A DNA stretch of 64,000 nt from positions 5,518,001 through 5,582,000 of the forward strand of contig JAKCOZ010000032.1 in NCBI GenBank assembly GCA_022605955.1, read 5' to 3'. Below are positions 11,557 through 21,380 of this stretch, piece by piece. This DNA comes from Rallus limicola (taxonomy: Eukaryota > Chordata > Aves > Gruiformes > Rallidae). Made by a program: the position numbers and the translations under genes. Numbering within the stretch: the first letter of the stretch is position 1; each line of letters opens with the position of its first letter. The notes below the pieces were generated by a model, which was given only the letters and a program-made list of their open reading frames with translations, was not told where the DNA came from and ran no database searches.

Positions 11557-13882
11557 ACCCACAAGTCTCCCAGGTCACTGACATTAAGCTAAAGTGGCCC
11601 AAAGTGAGCAGGACAGGGCAGGGGCATCTCCCAGGTACAGCCTGGGGGTAAATAACCTGCAGCCAGGAGCATGTTGCTCCTGAACAAAAACACAAACACA
11701 ATTTTACAACCTCCTTCCAGGACACCCACCTGCCATCGAATATTGAGCAAAGCCCAGTTCCAGGAGCAGCCAAAGGTGAAACAGGTCGAGGTTCATTACC
11801 AGAGGAGCAGTTCAAACTGCAAAATATTTTGGCTACCCCAGGTTGCATTTCTTCCCCAGCAACAGGTGCCCCTTAGTAGTTTTAACACACACAGGCAGCA
11901 GCACCCTTTAGCTCTGAGCTCTGGTACCCAAGGCAAGGGGTGTGGGGAGGTTGATGGTGGGATCCCTGCACATGCAAAACCCCTTTCTGCCCAAATGCAG
12001 GGATGCTGGAGAATTGGGAGATGCAGTGAGGGCACACCAGCACACTAGGAAAGGCCAGGGGGTGGGGGTGGGGGGGAGCACACACATAAATAACAGCTGT
12101 TTTTTAACAAGAGGGTGATAAATGGGAATGCTGTGATCCCTCAGGAATTATTAACAGTGGGGGAGGCTGAAACCTTGGCTTTGCCCTGGGAGTCGGGCTG
12201 CGTGGTGAAAGCTGATGGGGGAGCAGATGGCTGGGGTCCAGCCGGGAGCGGGGAGTCCCCACTGGCACAGCACCGGGGGCTGTGGTGGGGTACGGCAGCT
12301 GTGTATCCCACAGGATACGGGGCCACATGGGGAGGGAGAACCCACTGTGTCCTCTCCTCCCTGGAGCCCCTCAGGTGGCTCCAGCCACAGCTCCAGGTGG
12401 CCACCGCTGAGTGTTGTCCCAGCGCTATCTCAGCTCCCACCTTATCAGGGCAAGGACCAGCGCCGGGCACCAGCACCTGCCCCATTAATCTTCCCCCTGT
12501 CCCCCGGGCGTGAGGTCTCGGTGGCTGAAGCAACCTGCCTGGGGAGGGAGTGGGAGGGCTTGGGCCACTGGTGCCCAGGGGCTGGGGATGATGGATCAGT
12601 GCCTGGGAGGTGGCAGGGAGAAGGGGTTTTTATTTTAACTTCTAGCTCCTGCCGTCGCCCCTGACCTGAGGAGGGGAGTGTGGGCAGGCAGGTGCCTGCT
12701 AATATGGGTGGCAGCATCTTTCTGCCTACATAGGTACTGAAGATTTGGGTACTGATGAGAGAGAACGAGCTCCACTTGCATACATGGGGTGGGAAGGGAG
12801 GGGGAGGTAATTTCCCCTCAGTTATTGAAATAATGAAATCATGAGCTGAGCCTGAGCAAGGAGCCCATGCTTCACTCACATCCCTTAGGGTGAAGATGTC
12901 ATTTCTCATGCCGGGGTCTCCTGCAGCTCCATGGTCAGGCAAAACATCACTTCTGAGGCCCCAGGAAAGTGAGGTAAAACCTCACGGCTCCAACTAAAAT
13001 GAAAGCAAAAGGCAGCGATTCTGCATGGTTGCAACCACACAACTGGCAAAATGCAGTCAGAAGGGTTTGTGGGGCTGTTAAACGTAAAACCTGTCCCTCA
13101 GGGAGGAGGTAGGAGCCCAGGAACTGGGCAGGAGCCTCACACATGGTGTTGGGAAAAAACTCACAACCCTTGCTCGCTCCAGCATGGATTTTGCAGGGGC
13201 ATCCCCGACCAGAGAACAGCCAGGGAGGGAGGATGACCCATGCAAAGCCAATGTGGAGCTTTTGCCATAAACCCCACCTGAGTTCTCTGTGCGTCCAGGA
13301 ATGAGGAGAGATGCTGTGGAGGGTACTGTGCTCCTCCTCCACAGAGGGAGAGCATCATTAGTCTAAGCTGGTGAGAACCTGACTTTTCAGCCAGGGATTG
13401 GGATTCACAAGCAGACAGGACCCGTTCAGAGGTTACCAAGCATGGCCCAGCCCCGTTCCAAATAACACACATAGATTTACCAATGTCTTCTGCACTGTGA
13501 AGGCCCAGCTCTGAAGGGGAGATGTGCACCAGGCCAGTCTGGTAAGAAAGTGGTGCTGCCCCATCAGTGTGTGCTGCAAAGCCACTGAGCAGCCGAGAGG
13601 ACGCCACGAGGAGAGACACCACACTGGTGACTGCTCCTCAGGGAGTTACTGCTTGGCCAACACTTATTCTCTCTCCTTAACCCCTTTAAACCCTGGGGTT
13701 ACATTTCCTTTGGTGCAGAAAGCCCCAACTCTTCTTGGTGAGGGTGCTAGGTGAACCCAGGCAGGACTCAAAGGCGATTTGGGAGCACTGTCATCCCTCC
13801 CACCCTCCCCGTCTGGGCTGTACAGACGGGATGGAGTTTCCCCCTTCCTCACACACAAACTTGGGATCTCCTTTCAGCTATT

Positions 13883-13950
13883 GCTTTTTTTTTTTCCCTT
13901 TTTTTTTTCCTTTTTTTTTTTTGGTTTTAGTTGGGGGGTTTTTTTGCATT
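13883..13950. repeat. T-rich tract
   Basis: Runs of 8-12 T interrupted by CCC, CC and GG, in non-coding sequence. Confidence 0.85.
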
Positions 13951-14784
13951 GATTTTTAAAAGGGGGCACTTGGGCTTTAAAGAGCTTCCCAGACTTGCCT
14001 TTGTGACCGGAGGAGAGGGTGGGGTGGTGGTGGAGGTGGGGACCCAGAAGAATGAAATAAAGAGAAGTACAACAAAAAGAAGTTAAAAGTGTGAGTGACA
14101 AGTTTTCGGCAACAGGCTCCAGCCCCTGTGGGGTCGTTTGGGCAAAGAATGGCAACAAATGAACAAATGAGCTGGATTTTCATGCTTGGTGGATGGTGAA
14201 TGAATAAGCATCTTTTAAAACCCTATCAGGAACTCTTTGGATTGTCATTATAGCTTGGGGAGGGAGGGGGGAGAAGGCAGACTTTTGAGGGCAACCATGT
14301 GAAAGAAGCCCGATTCTTGGCCTTTTCTCTGCCGGCAAGCGCAGCTACGTCCAAGCGGGAGGGAGGGCGGATGCGCAGCTGCAGCCGAGCATCCCAACCG
14401 CAGCCCCACGCAGGAGCATCTCTGGGGGACACAGGGCACGCTGAAGCATGCGGGGGGGAGGCGAGAGGGTCCACTCTGCTCTCAGGAGACCCCGTTGATT
14501 CCCAGAGATGCAGAGGGGATGGGCAGCGTTTCAGAACCCCCCCCCCACCCCACCCTCGGCTGCTTCCTCCGGCTGCAATGTCAGAGGCAGACAATGTGAG
14601 AGGGTGGGAGGCGACTCACTTAAAGCCCTACTTAGAGCGGAGAGTGGAGGCCTGAGGTCAAAGGAATTGCCCTGGGATTATGGGAATCACCTTCGTTTTC
14701 TCTCTGGACAGGAGGGAGCTGGCCAGGAGTGAGGAAGAGGAAAAGATCCCAGTGTTTCCCCTGCCCTGGCAATGAGCCTGGCCT

Positions 14785-14850
14785 CTCTGAGCCATGCAAA
14801 TAATTTACAGGCTCCGTTTTCAACTGGTTGTTTATCCTCAATCACCCTTT
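14785..14850. promoter_or_regulatory. Candidate non-coding element with an octamer motif
   Basis: Contains a perfect POU octamer ATGCAAAT at 14794-14801, and a FOX-type TGTTTAT at 14829-14835. It lies in a short AT-rich island downstream of NEUROG3. Function is inferred only from the motifs. Confidence 0.18.
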
Positions 14851-15359
14851 TTAACCTTGGACAGACCAGAGCACTGGCAAGACAGTTGTGGGAGACTCAT
14901 TGCATTGGAGGCAGTGGCCAGAGTTTGCTGAATACCCCTGCAGCCAGGGTTCGACTGTAAAATGCAGCTAGGGAGGAGAGGAGACAGGTTTAAAACCACC
15001 TTGTTTCAGTAGTTGAGGAATAACAGCACATGCTCAAATAAAAGGAGACCTAAAACTGGGTGTCGGGGCCATGAAAGCATCAGCTTGTAGTGGGGGGATG
15101 GGTCTCTCCCCTGGCTGCAAAGATAAAACTCAAGTGGGATTTCAGCAGCCAAAGCTGGCAGTGCCCAGGCTAAGATTGTTTCCAACCCTGTAGCCTGCAA
15201 GTATGTGAAGGCACAAGCCCACACCGCCGAAATGGTCGTGGTCCCAGCAAGCCACCTGTTTCTCCCACATCAAAAAGCCCAGAGGCCATTCCAGCAGCCG
15301 TGGTTATAAAGGCCAGGCACTGGCGCTGGGACAGCCCCGTCAAGAGAAATGAGACCATC

Positions 15360-15480
15360 ATGCACTAAACATAGAGAGAAGATAAATGGAAAAGGAGTCT
15401 TTCAGTCTTCATTATCAAGTTTCCATGGGTTTGCCAAAACCATAGCAACCAGTTCAAGCAATGATTAACCTAATAATGTG
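15360..15480. promoter_or_regulatory. Candidate non-coding element with an RFX-like half site
   Basis: An AT-rich stretch carrying AGCAAC (15444-15449, an X-box half site) next to ATGATTAACC, about 3 kb downstream of NEUROG3. RFX factors act in the endocrine programme in mammals. Low confidence; no alignment available. Confidence 0.18.
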
Positions 15481-17179
15481 GAGGCAAAGAAGAAAAAAAT
15501 GCATTCAAGCCCCTAAAGAAGTCACTAGTTCTCCAGAGGTAGTAAATCCGCCCGTCCCCCCCCCCCCCTCCCTGTCCTCCCGCCCCCCAACATATAGCTC
15601 CACGGCTGGAAGGCCAGAAGCATCCTAAGCCTCCAGAGAAAAGAATCTCCAACACAGTAAGAGCCACTAAGCGACCAATTTCTGAAAATAGAGCTAGACA
15701 GAGATCTCTGGGGACTTGTGTGATACCTGCAGTTCACAGGGCTCTCGGACTCTTTTTGCCCCTTTTCTTGCCCATATAGACCCTGAGGTCCCTTTTGCGG
15801 ATTATTTTTTGGGGTTTTTGCAAAAATGATGCTTTTGCAGATTGAGTGAGTGTGTCGTTACCCTCCTCAGTCCCACGGCACATGCAGATAGCTAGGGCAA
15901 GGTGATACTTCCCATAGGGAGATATCAGAGTGGAGCTGGACTAGCAGGGAAAACATTAAATGATTTTATCACCCAAATAATCAGTGTGTTTCTCCTGTGG
16001 CCACACACGGAGGCCTTGGAGCACTTTGCAGGCTGTTAGAGTATGAAAACAATACACAATTCAGCCAGGAAGGGGGGAAGGGGGAGGAATACTATTAGGT
16101 CTTTCATTCTGCCTATCTGATCTACGACGCAGATAGATCACGTTCAGGACTATAACAGTGCACACAGAGATAGGCACACACTGCCTTTTCCTAGTCCTCA
16201 ACTTTGCCCCATGGCCTGTGTTTCTCCAGCAGCGTGGGCATTGCTTCCCAAAGCAATGAATAGGCAAAATGCTGGGGCTCTGCATGGGTGAACGAGCCCC
16301 GGGAGGCGGCGGAAAGAGCAGATCTCAAAAAGCAGCTCAAGTAGAAAGCCGGATCTGCCTGCCTTGCTCATCAGCACTGGCACCGTGGTGCCCTCATTGG
16401 CTTCTCCAGGCTGCCTGGAGCTCCCTTCAGCGGGACACCTGACTGACAGAGGCTGGATCAAGTGCACAAGAACAGATCGCTGCTTCTCCAGGATTCCCAT
16501 GAGTTTTCTGAGCTGCAAAGTGGCTGCTTAGCACCGGGGCCAAGCTGGCTTCTCCCTTCATCACAGGACTGGGCCGCGTTGCTCTCAGCCCACCTGAACG
16601 CGCAGCACTCCCCACCTAGTCTGTGCCTGGGCTGAGTCCACCAAACGCCAAGGAAAGATGGGGTCCGCACGGGGAGGGATCCCCCATAACACCGTACCCG
16701 GCTAGGGCAGACCCCAAAGGCTGAGCCCCGGTGGAGCAGGGGGAGACAGCGGCTCCCAGAGACCTGGATGGGGGGGGGAGCGCTGCGCCTCGCCCCCGGC
16801 CCGGCCCGGGCCCGGCCGCCGCCTTCAGCACCATGGCCAGAGCCCGCGGTGCCGGTGCGGGACGGGGCGCAGGGGATACTCCGCGCAGTCCGCACTGCGC
16901 CGCGGCCCCAACATCCTTCAAGCATCTCCCCAGGCCAGTGGGTCCCCCCCACCCCAGCCCGCCCCACAGGCTCTGGGGGAGCCTCGCGGGGAGGGAGGCG
17001 GGAGAGGGGGATGAAGGGGGGTGCAGCCCCGTCGAGGGGGCGGGCGGGAGTGGGGGGTAGCGGCGGGACAAGGCCCCGGGATGCCGTACCCGGTCAGGTT
17101 TCACTCTCGCCTCTTTTTATTGAGGTGCGGGAGGGGTCGGGGGGGGGCCGGGGGGGAGGTGTTTGTGCGTGCGTCTTTG

Positions 17180-17310
17180 TTTCCAGTAACCAAATTTCTT
17201 TTGTTCTACAAATTGCCTCAATAGCGTCTCTTTGCCGCGGGCAAACGGGCTCAGCCGAGAACAATTAGCATCACAATGGGCTTTTGGCCTCGCGGGCCGC
17301 TTTGTCTAGC
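17180..17310. promoter_or_regulatory. Candidate conserved non-coding element with SOX-like sites, downstream of NEUROG3
   Basis: An AT-richer island inside the CpG domain. It holds several ACAAT/ATTGT or CTTTGT-type cores (near 17175-17181, 17199-17206, 17261-17265, 17273-17277 and 17301-17305) and a TTAG homeodomain-like core. It lies roughly 0.8 kb past the NEUROG3 polyadenylation signal. SOX9 is a known NEUROG3 activator in mammals. The assignment is speculative without alignment. Confidence 0.25.
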
Positions 17311-18119
17311 GACTGCCGTCCCGCTGGGGCAGCGCGGAGAGGGGAGGCGGCCCGGCCGTAAATCTACCAGCTACAAATTGAGTCCCTGGGAGGAGAGGGC
17401 CGGGAAGGGCTTGCGGGATTCATAAGGTTTCTCTTCTCTTCTTGTCGTGGCGCTTTTCCCACCTCTTGCGTTTTTAAGAGGCCTGGCGCTGTCCCCCCAC
17501 CGCCCCCCTCCCCCCTCTACCCCCCCCCCCCGCCACCTCCAAGTCCCCCGGACTACCCGGGGTGAAACCCTCCCCTGGGGAGGATGGGGTCTGCCTGGGG
17601 CAAGGTTACCTCGGAGCGCCATGCCCCGGGGACACCCCCGAAACAGCCCCAGGACCGAGCCGGGCGCTGAAAAATCCTCCTGCGTGGGGATGGCTGCGGG
17701 CGGGCGCACCTTGCCCGGACGCCGCGGGGTGCAGAGGGGCCGGCTGCCCGGAGGCACTGGGTATCCATCACCCAGGCCGGCCGCAGCCCCGCGGGGAAAG
17801 GGCATCTGCGAAGGGAGACCGGTTTAAAAAGCGTGCGAGGTCCCCCGACAGGCACCCACCTGCGTGCGCTCGGGCGCAGGACCCCCCCCCGCTCCATCGC
17901 CGCTCCTGCCCACGCACGGGAGGGCACAGCACCCCGGCACCGCGGGCACACCGCACCGAGCTCCACGCAAGTCCCCGCGGGGTTGGTGCTAACCTACTCG
18001 ACGGAGGCTGAGCTTGATTTTGAGAGTCCTAAAGAGCCCTCAGTGTAAAAAAAAAACATAGAAAAACAACCCCCAAAACAACAGTCTCACGGCGTTGCAC
18101 AGGTCTGACCGCGGCACAC

Positions 18120-18125
18120 TTTATT
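18120..18125 (-). terminator. NEUROG3: NEUROG3 candidate polyadenylation signal (AATAAA)
   Basis: TTTATT on the plus strand reads AATAAA on the minus strand, about 390 nt after the NEUROG3 stop codon. The 3'UTR between them is GC-rich near the stop codon and becomes strikingly AT-rich at 18220-18300, in contrast with the coding exon. Confidence 0.6.
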
Positions 18126-18516
18126 CTCCTCCTCCTCTCCTTCGGAAATAAAATCAAACCCAAAATACAGCCGCGGCTCCCCTCCCCAGGACAAACAGCC
18201 GGACCACCGCTGCCAAAAATACTCTTATATACAAAATATATATTTGTTACGAAATATAATCAATAAATACCGATAGCGACAAATTAATATAATTTACCGT
18301 TTCAGAGTACAAAACCGTGATTTGTTTTTGTCCGCCTCCTCCCGCTGCGCTTCGGCCAAGCGGGACGGGGCGGGACGGGACGGGGCGGGGGGGGAAGCGG
18401 GGGGTCCGCCGCCCCCCGGCGCGCAGCGCGGGGAGCCCCCCCTCCGCCCCGACGGCTATCCGAGGGCTAAAAGCGGGGGGAGCGGGGAGGGGAGGGAAAG
18501 CAACAGGGCGGCGGGC

Positions 18517-19059
18517 TCAGAGGAAAGCGGGGAAGGCGGCGGAGCCGCGGCGCAGGGCGGCGGGCGGCGGGGCGGCGGGGCAGGGCGAGTCCCAGGGCCC
18601 GGGGGAGGCGGCGGCGGGGGGCGGCGGCGGGGGGGACGGTTCGGGCAGGCCTTGCTCGGCAAGGCGGAGGCTCTGGGTGAGGGCCCAGATGTAGTTGTGG
18701 GCGAAGCGAAGCGTCTCGATCTTGGTGAGCTTGGCGTCGTCGGGGAAGGTGGGCAGGACGCTGCGGAGCGCGTCCAGGGCGGAGTTGAGGTGGTGCATGC
18801 GGTTCCTCTCCCGGTCGTTTGCTTTCATGCGCCGGCTCCTCTTCTGCTTGCTGAGCAGCCCCTCGCTCCGCGCCTTGCCGCGGCCCCGCCGCGCTTTCCC
18901 TTTCCTGCGGGCCGCCACCTCCCGCGGGGCCAAGGCGGTGCGGGCCGGCGAGGCGCCCCGGCTGCCCGCAGAGCCGCCGCCGGCCGCGGAAGGGGCGTCC
19001 TCGGCTCCGCCGAAATAGGGCTGTCCTTCGCCCGGCGAGCGGTCGCTCTGCGGGGCCAT
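18517..19059 (-). CDS. NEUROG3: Neurogenin-3, bHLH transcription factor (single coding exon)
   Basis: Encodes 180 aa in one exon. Neurogenin-3 is a nuclear class II bHLH activator that pairs with E-proteins, binds E-boxes and starts endocrine pancreas and enteroendocrine differentiation. The bHLH spans residues about 77-133: basic region with NDRERNRM at 81-88, helix 1 LNSALDALR, loop LPTFPDDAK, helix 2 [15 protein letters not shown]. The combination [17 protein letters not shown] and WALTQ matches NEUROG3 better than NEUROG1 or NEUROG2 (recalled sequences). The N-terminus is Gly/Ala/Arg-rich with a basic stretch at 50-63. The tail is Pro/Ala-rich (six prolines at 143-148) and ends FPAFL, like the FSDFL end of human NEUROG3. 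The protein is shorter than human (214 aa), mainly in the tail. This Met was chosen because a splice acceptor ends one base upstream of it and the bHLH register fits. Residue 90 is His where most neurogenins have Asn. Neighbour TSPAN15 supports the identity by synteny. Confidence 0.93.
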   Translation of the reverse strand: MAPQSDRSPGEGQPYFGGAEDAPSAAGGGSAGSRGASPARTALAPREVAARRKGKARRGRGKARSEGLLSKQKRSRRMKANDRERNRMHHLNSALDALRSVLPTFPDDAKLTKIETLRFAHNYIWALTQSLRLAEQGLPEPSPPPPPPAAASPGPWDSPCPAAPPPAALRRGSAAFPAFL

Positions 19060-19060
19060 C

Positions 19061-19140
19061 CTGCAAAGCCAAGGCCGCGTTAGCCGGCGGGGAGCGGCAC
19101 AGCTGCCGGCCCGCGGGAGCCCTCTGCCCCGTGGCTCTAC
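19061..19140 (-). other. NEUROG3: Predicted 80-nt intron in the NEUROG3 5'UTR
   Basis: On the minus strand a donor CAG|GTAGAG begins at 19140 and an acceptor TTTGCAG ends at 19061, one base before the ATG codon. A good branch-point match (GCTAAC) lies about 20 nt before the acceptor. Human NEUROG3 also has a non-coding first exon followed by an intron (known), so the architecture fits. The short intron is an inference from the sites; no transcript was seen. Confidence 0.6.
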
Positions 19141-19260
19141 CTGCTCAGCCCAGGCGAGGCTGCGGGGCAGGAAAGCGGCTCTGTCTCCGAAACCCCCTCG
19201 CCGCTTTTCCCCCCTCCCCTCGCCGCTTTCCCTCGAGTGCGAGGAAAGGTTGCGCGGCCG
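19141..19260 (-). other. NEUROG3: Predicted NEUROG3 non-coding exon 1 (5'UTR)
   Basis: Inferred interval between the TATA box at 19284-19291 (start site expected about 25-30 nt downstream, near 19260 on the minus strand) and the donor at 19140. The exact start site is not visible in the sequence. Confidence 0.45.
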
Positions 19261-19280
19261 GCACACGACTGCCGTTAAGC

Positions 19281-19296
19281 CCCTATATATATAGGG
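19281..19296 (-). promoter_or_regulatory. NEUROG3: NEUROG3 TATA box inside a perfect 16-bp palindrome
   Basis: The sequence CCCTATATATATAGGG is its own reverse complement. It is the only TATA element in an otherwise GC-rich stretch. It lies about 225 bp upstream of the NEUROG3 ATG, at the spacing expected for a start site near 19260. Being symmetrical it could in principle position transcription on either strand. Confidence 0.65.
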
Positions 19297-20814
19297 CCGG
19301 CAGACAATGGGGATTTCCCGGCCGGGCGGCGTGTGCGCCCCCCCGCCCGCACCCACCCCTTGGCACGCTTTTATCTTATCAGCCCGGCGGGAGCGTGCCG
19401 GGCCCGGCACCGCCCGCCGCCCCGGCCCCGCCGCCCGAGACCCCGCCGGCTCCCACGCCGCGTCTCGCCAGGACCTCCCGCCCCCTCCCGCCCCTTCTTC
19501 CCCTCCCCGCTGCCCGGCCCCCTCCCGCCCTCCCCCGGGCCGGGACCCCCGGGCCGAGCCGCCGACCCCGAGCACTGCCCCGCAGCGCACCTCGGTCGGG
19601 GTGGTCGCACACGCCGGGACTCCGCGGTGGGCTGCGGCGGGGACCGGGACGGGCGGCCCCGGCTGCGACGGGGGTGGGGGGTCCCGAGAACCCGGCTATG
19701 CGCAGCGGAGCAACGCCGGGCCCCGCGCCGCAGCGTGCCCGGGGACGCACCGCCGGGCCAGGCGGGGTTGTCCCTGCTGCCAGCTCTGGGAGATCCCCCC
19801 CGGCTCCGCTCACGTTCCGCTACCCTCTCCAGAGCTACAACCACCTCCCGCCCCCCCGGCGCTGCGGGGCGCTCCGGGGACACCCCCCCTCCCCACACAC
19901 ACACACACACACTTGGTCCCCGGGAAGAAAGCGAGGGGACCCCACCGTTTTCCGCGGCCCCTTTCCTCGCCCCTGCGGCACCGGGGACAGCCCCGAGCCG
20001 CCTGGGCACCCGATCGGCTGAGCTGCGGACGCTGCCGTGCGGGCGGCGAGCGCCGTCACCGGGATGGAAAGACACACGTCGTTCTCCCGTCTTCCCGCAC
20101 CGTATCTTTGCTCCCCCCAGGGAAACAGGGGCTGGGTCCCGCGGGGAAGAGTCCTTCCCCGGCAGCCGTCGGCCAACCCTGCCCCGCCAGGCCGGTGCCG
20201 GGCCCGGGGAGGACTGCTCTGCCGCCGGAGCTCGGTGCGCAAAAACGTGCCGGGGACTTTTGCGCACCAGCTGCGGCGGGCGGCGGGGACCGGCCCGGGG
20301 CCGGGGCATCTTTCCCCGGCCGTGAGCGAGGGACCGGGGGCGGTGGGGCCGGACCCCCCCCGCTCTACCCGGCACCCCCGGGGATGCGGGCAGGGCCGCC
20401 GTGAGGGAGCAGCCCCGGTGGGGGGGGAGCCCCCCTCTCCTTCACCAAACCAGCGCGGTGGCTGCCGGCCGGCGATACCGGTGCCGGGAGCGGCCGGACA
20501 GACCCGCAGTGAGGCGGTGGCGGTTCCCCCTGCCAGTCCCGGTCCCCGACCCCGCGGAGCATCCGCGGCCGGTGCGGGACGGTGCGCGCTGCCTCTCCCA
20601 GGGGCGCGGCGGGCGGCCAGCCCCGCTCCCCCGCGGCGGCGGCGCTCGGAGGGCGGGGGAGCTGGGCTGAGGGGGGCGGCCATCGCGGCGGCTCGGGCGC
20701 CCCTTCTCGAGGGGCGGCTCGGAGGGCAGGGGAGGATGAATAGGAAGGGCCCGGCGGGTTTTTTTTTTTTAGGTGTTTTGTTTTGTTGGGGGTTGTTTTT
20801 TTGTGCCTGTGCAA

Positions 20815-21380
20815 TTGGATGACAAAAAAATCTGGCGAGCGAGTTTCCAAGCCTCAGACTGCCCACTTCAAACGTCCTTCAAACAAAAGCTGAAGAGGAA
20901 AAGAAAGCCCCACCTGGTACCGCTGTTTGCTAAAATAATAATAAATAGATTTCGTTTAATAAATAATTACAAGAGATTGTAAAGTGGAGTGCTTTGGGAA
21001 GCATTAATCATGGGGCTGGGGGCAGACATCACCTGCTGGCAAACAAGACAACTTTATTGTTAAATCACCTTCCCACTGCCACTTTCCGATAACTCCCTCC
21101 AGTCGCCACAAAGCCCGGCCGGGTATGTTTACTCATAGTTAGCATAACAAGCACCATATTACCACAAACGTGATAAAAATCTCCGGGGGCACCGCGGCGG
21201 GCTCCCGCTCACACCTGGTCGGGCCGCCCCGGCACGGAGCTGGCACCCAACGGCCCTTCCAGGAGGGGCCCTTCTGCCGTTTACATTGGCCTAGTTTATG
21301 TTGCTTTATAACAGGTTTACTGCAATCCCTATCTGCCGGCCCTATTTGTCTTATTTTATTGAAAACATATGGTAACCAGC
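20815..21380. promoter_or_regulatory. Candidate NEUROG3 upstream enhancer (AT-rich, motif-dense)
   Basis: This AT-rich block lies about 1.6-2.1 kb upstream of the inferred NEUROG3 start site, in a GC-rich setting. It contains FOX-type sites (TGTTTGC at 20924-20930, TGTTTAC at 21126-21132), E-boxes (CACCTG at 20911-20916 and 21030-21035, CATATG at 21366-21371), and homeodomain-like sites (ATTAATCA at 21003-21010 and AT-rich runs at 20931-20970). FOXA, HNF1/HNF6 and bHLH inputs are known for mammalian NEUROG3 enhancers. Regulatory function here is inferred from motif density only. Confidence 0.35.

Larger units (their letters stand above)
11557..16679. other. Intergenic region 3' of NEUROG3
   Basis: No coding exon recognised. 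It contains the T-rich tract at 13883-13950, the candidate elements at 14785-14850 and 15360-15480, and a poly(C) run near 15558-15568. Confidence 0.45.

Noticed and set aside
18517..19059. NEUROG1 or NEUROG2 instead of NEUROG3
   Set aside because: The bHLH has [17 protein letters not shown] and WALTQ as in NEUROG3; NEUROG1 has PSFPDDTK and WALAE, NEUROG2 has PTFPEDAK and WALTE. The gene neighbours also point to NEUROG3.
18322..19083. A 253-codon plus-strand frame antisense to NEUROG3
   Set aside because: It is the antisense shadow of the NEUROG3 exon in GC-rich sequence.
18517..19590. A 357-codon reading of NEUROG3 starting further upstream
   Set aside because: The extra 177 residues are low-complexity and cross the TATA box, the inferred start site and a splice acceptor. 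The first Met after the acceptor gives a normal neurogenin length.
19307..20866. Open frames of 330-365 codons on both strands upstream of NEUROG3
   Set aside because: Overlapping long frames on several frames and both strands in CpG-rich DNA, with low-complexity Pro/Arg/Gly/Ala translations and no family resemblance. Stop codons are simply rare at this composition.
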